64,000 nt of DNA from Alphaproteobacteria bacterium (lineage in GTDB: Bacteria; Pseudomonadota; Alphaproteobacteria; Rhizobiales; Xanthobacteraceae), in NCBI GenBank assembly GCA_005884685.1, contig VBAH01000017.1, positions 211,152-275,151 of the forward strand. Reading direction: 5' to 3'. The notes beneath the pieces are model-generated. The model searched no databases and was not told the origin of the DNA. It worked only from the letters and a program-made list of their open reading frames with translations. Within the stretch, counting starts at the first letter, position 1. Each line of letters opens with the position of its first letter. Positions 62,481 through 64,000 of this stretch are shown one piece after another. The position numbers and the translations under genes were made by a program.

Positions 62481-63515
62481 ATGTTTGCGCGCATGATCGG
62501 CTTGGCGTGGCGGGCTTGTCCGACCGCTTTGGCGCTGGCGCTTCTGGTCCTCGTGGCAGAGCCCGCGGCCTTCGCCCAAACCGACCCGATCGCTCCCACC
62601 GCCAAGCGGGCGGAGCTCGAAAAAGGCGTCGCCGAAGTTACGCGCATGTTCCAGAACGACCCGCGTTACAACAGGGGGAAGACGCCGGACCAGGTCAAGG
62701 ACGGCGTCGAGTTCGTGACCGGCAACGTGCTGTTCGTGCTGGCGCACGAGACGGGTCACGCGCTGATCAGCGTGTTCGAAATACCGGTTCTCGGGCGCGA
62801 AGAGGACGCAGCTGACGCGCTTGCCGCGCTTGTCGCTCTCAAGATGGGAAATTCCTTCGCGGATCGCGTGGTGAGCAACGCCGCAAGGGGTTGGTTCCTC
62901 AGCGACCAGCGCGACAGGAAGGAGGGGACCTCGAGCCCGTTTTATGACGAGCACGGCCTGGATTTGCAGCGGGCCTATTACATCGTTTGCCTGATGGTCG
63001 GCGGAGCGCCCGACAAGTTCAAGGCTCTTGCCGATGAAGTGAAGCTCCCGGAGGAACGCCAGAAAACGTGCAAATTCGATTTCAGCAATGTGGAGTATTC
63101 CTGGGAAGAGGTGCTCAAGCCTCACAAGCGCAAGCCGGGAGACCCGAAAACGAAGATCGAAGTGAGCTATGCTCCGACGAAGGAATTCGCCTCGCTCTCC
63201 GAAATCGGCCGCAAGCTTCAGATCCTCGAATCCGTGGCCGAGTGGCTGTCGGAGGACTTCGCCTGGAAGGTGCCGATCTCGATCGAGATGCAGGAGTGCG
63301 GGTCCCCAGGCGCCCGATGGCTTCCGCCGAGCAAGAAGATTGTCATCTGCTACGAACTGATCCGCGAATTCGTTCAGCTCCATCGCGCTTACGGGGAAGC
63401 GGCACTGGTGCCCGGCGCGATGAAAATGTCGAAGACCGGAAAGGTCGTTGCGGCCAGGCCGAATGCCGGCAAGGCGCGCACGAAAGCATATCGGGCCGCG
63501 CGCGCCCGGCGCTAG
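62481..63515 (+). CDS. Secreted DUF4344-family zinc metalloprotease-like protein
   Basis: A 344-residue protein with a signal peptide (LALALLVLVAEPAAFA before Q33) and a metalloprotease motif H-E-T-G-H (FVLAHETGHALISVFEIPVLG) followed by REEDAADALAALV, the third zinc ligand. A second region carries SIEMQECGSPGARWLPPSKK and IVICYELIREFVQL, as in DUF4344 proteins. A basic Ala/Lys/Arg tail ends the protein. ATG at 62481 follows GGGGGAG. Substrate unknown. Confidence 0.88.
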   Translation: MFARMIGLAWRACPTALALALLVLVAEPAAFAQTDPIAPTAKRAELEKGVAEVTRMFQNDPRYNRGKTPDQVKDGVEFVTGNVLFVLAHETGHALISVFEIPVLGREEDAADALAALVALKMGNSFADRVVSNAARGWFLSDQRDRKEGTSSPFYDEHGLDLQRAYYIVCLMVGGAPDKFKALADEVKLPEERQKTCKFDFSNVEYSWEEVLKPHKRKPGDPKTKIEVSYAPTKEFASLSEIGRKLQILESVAEWLSEDFAWKVPISIEMQECGSPGARWLPPSKKIVICYELIREFVQLHRAYGEAALVPGAMKMSKTGKVVAARPNAGKARTKAYRAARARR

Positions 63516-63852
63516 GCTTGCAGCTCCACTCGCCGGAATCGTGCCTCGTCCGTCCGGCCGCGCAGTTCAACAGGCCGTGAACGGCTGGTTCGCCTGGTGA
63601 GAAAAGAGGCGGCTGCATCGGAAGGCTCACGCGGCCCGATGCCCTCCAGCATTGTTTCGTCTTGAATCTGTTGCCGAATGTCGATTGGCTTCCACTTGCC
63701 CTGCCAGGGTCGCAATGAAACGGGCCTGCGTCCCGCCCTCGATGAGGCGGAGGTTGTCGGTTCCCAACGTTCATTTTCAATTCATTTTCATAGGAATAGG
63801 CTTTGATCGTGTCTCAATGCTATTGGGACCGCCAACCCAGTGAGGTTCAATA
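63516..63852. other. Gene-free interval before the last gene
   Basis: A 337-bp stretch with no convincing coding frame or repeat. Base composition is less GC-rich near 63770-63850, where the promoter of the next gene probably lies. Confidence 0.5.
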
Positions 63853-64000
63853 ATGAAGCCTTTCATTCGCAATGCGCTCCTTGGAGCGGCCGGTCTCCTC
63901 GTCGTGTCGCTGCCAGCCCAGGCGGCGAGCTCGGCATTCGGCCAGGACACTCCGCTGCTGGATGCGACGACGGCGAAGTCCATCCAGTTGGCCCAACGCG
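63853..64000 (+). CDS. Secreted protein, N-terminal part (runs off window)
   Basis: The frame from the ATG at 63853 encodes a typical signal peptide (NALLGAAGLLVVSLPAQA, cleaved near Ala25) followed by SSAFGQDTPLLDATTAKSIQ. It is cut by the window end after 49 codons, so no family can be assigned. Confidence 0.65.
   Translation, partial: MKPFIRNALLGAAGLLVVSLPAQAASSAFGQDTPLLDATTAKSIQLAQR

Noticed and set aside
63512-63715. A 67-codon minus-strand frame overlapping the end of the DUF4344 gene
   Set aside because: TTG start, no ribosome site, no recognisable family; codon pattern is unconvincing. It could be a gene fragment but cannot be supported.

Overview
The window is GC-rich chromosomal DNA from an alphaproteobacterium, most likely order Hyphomicrobiales (Rhizobiales; Bradyrhizobium/Xanthobacteraceae-like). 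Reasons: a minus-strand division and cell wall (dcw) cluster continuing ftsZ-lpxC-bamD-recN, a long-linker FtsZ, EcfG-type general-stress promoters (GGAAC-N16/17-(C)GTT), an alphaproteobacterial RNase P RNA, a gene transfer agent-like terminase and an extensin-like peptidase. I cannot name a genus.

1-36.7 kb: the dcw cluster, transcribed right to left: mraZ-rsmH-ftsL-ftsI-murE-mraY-murD-(hypothetical)-ftsW-murG-(kinase)-murC-(island)-murB-(island)-ftsQ-ftsA-(island)-ftsZ-lpxC-bamD-recN. Two members are missing from their usual places: murF (murE abuts mraY) and ddl (normally between murB and ftsQ). These two enzymes act in consecutive steps. Three islands interrupt the cluster. A four-gene plus-strand membrane/stress operon with an EcfG-type promoter lies between ftsA and ftsZ. 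A novel two-gene plus-strand locus (1040 aa and 309 aa proteins) lies where ddl is expected. A repeat-rich region of about 7 kb lies between murB and murC.

The murB-murC island contains two tandem paralogous small proteins, an orphan terminase pair, a secreted cyclophilin-like protein, a REP-associated tyrosine transposase (RAYT) flanked by its likely REP/BIME repeats (GTAGGGCGCAATAAGCG...), a broken antitoxin gene, a stub of the murB 5' end, a stub of the murC 3' end and a toxin-antitoxin pair. The stubs record insertions at both essential genes. Several repeats sit at or inside genes: they supply stop codons to lpxC and the RAYT and are read in frame inside the small terminase-like gene. 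A different GC-rich palindrome is read in frame twice inside a 5-oxoprolinase-type gene.

36.7-64 kb: accessory and metabolic genes. These are an EcfG-promoted PRC-barrel protein, a Tat-exported FMN oxidase, a metallophosphoesterase coupled to a Ser/Thr kinase-UspA fusion, alpha/beta hydrolases, an alkyl-DHAP-synthase-like flavoprotein, a muramoyl amidase, rnpB, a VapBC module, and a likely D-glutamate/5-oxoproline or hydantoin-type cluster (Asp/Glu racemase, TRAP transporter, DUF1445 hydro-lyase, fused HyuA-HyuB). They are followed by a class II aldolase, a lactate permease, a GGDEF protein with a degenerate receiver, an extensin-like lipoprotein and a DUF4344 metalloprotease. A 20-codon reading frame with a 14-nt perfect Shine-Dalgarno match lies at 42.6 kb.

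All calls come from reading the sequence and remembered family motifs; no database search was run.
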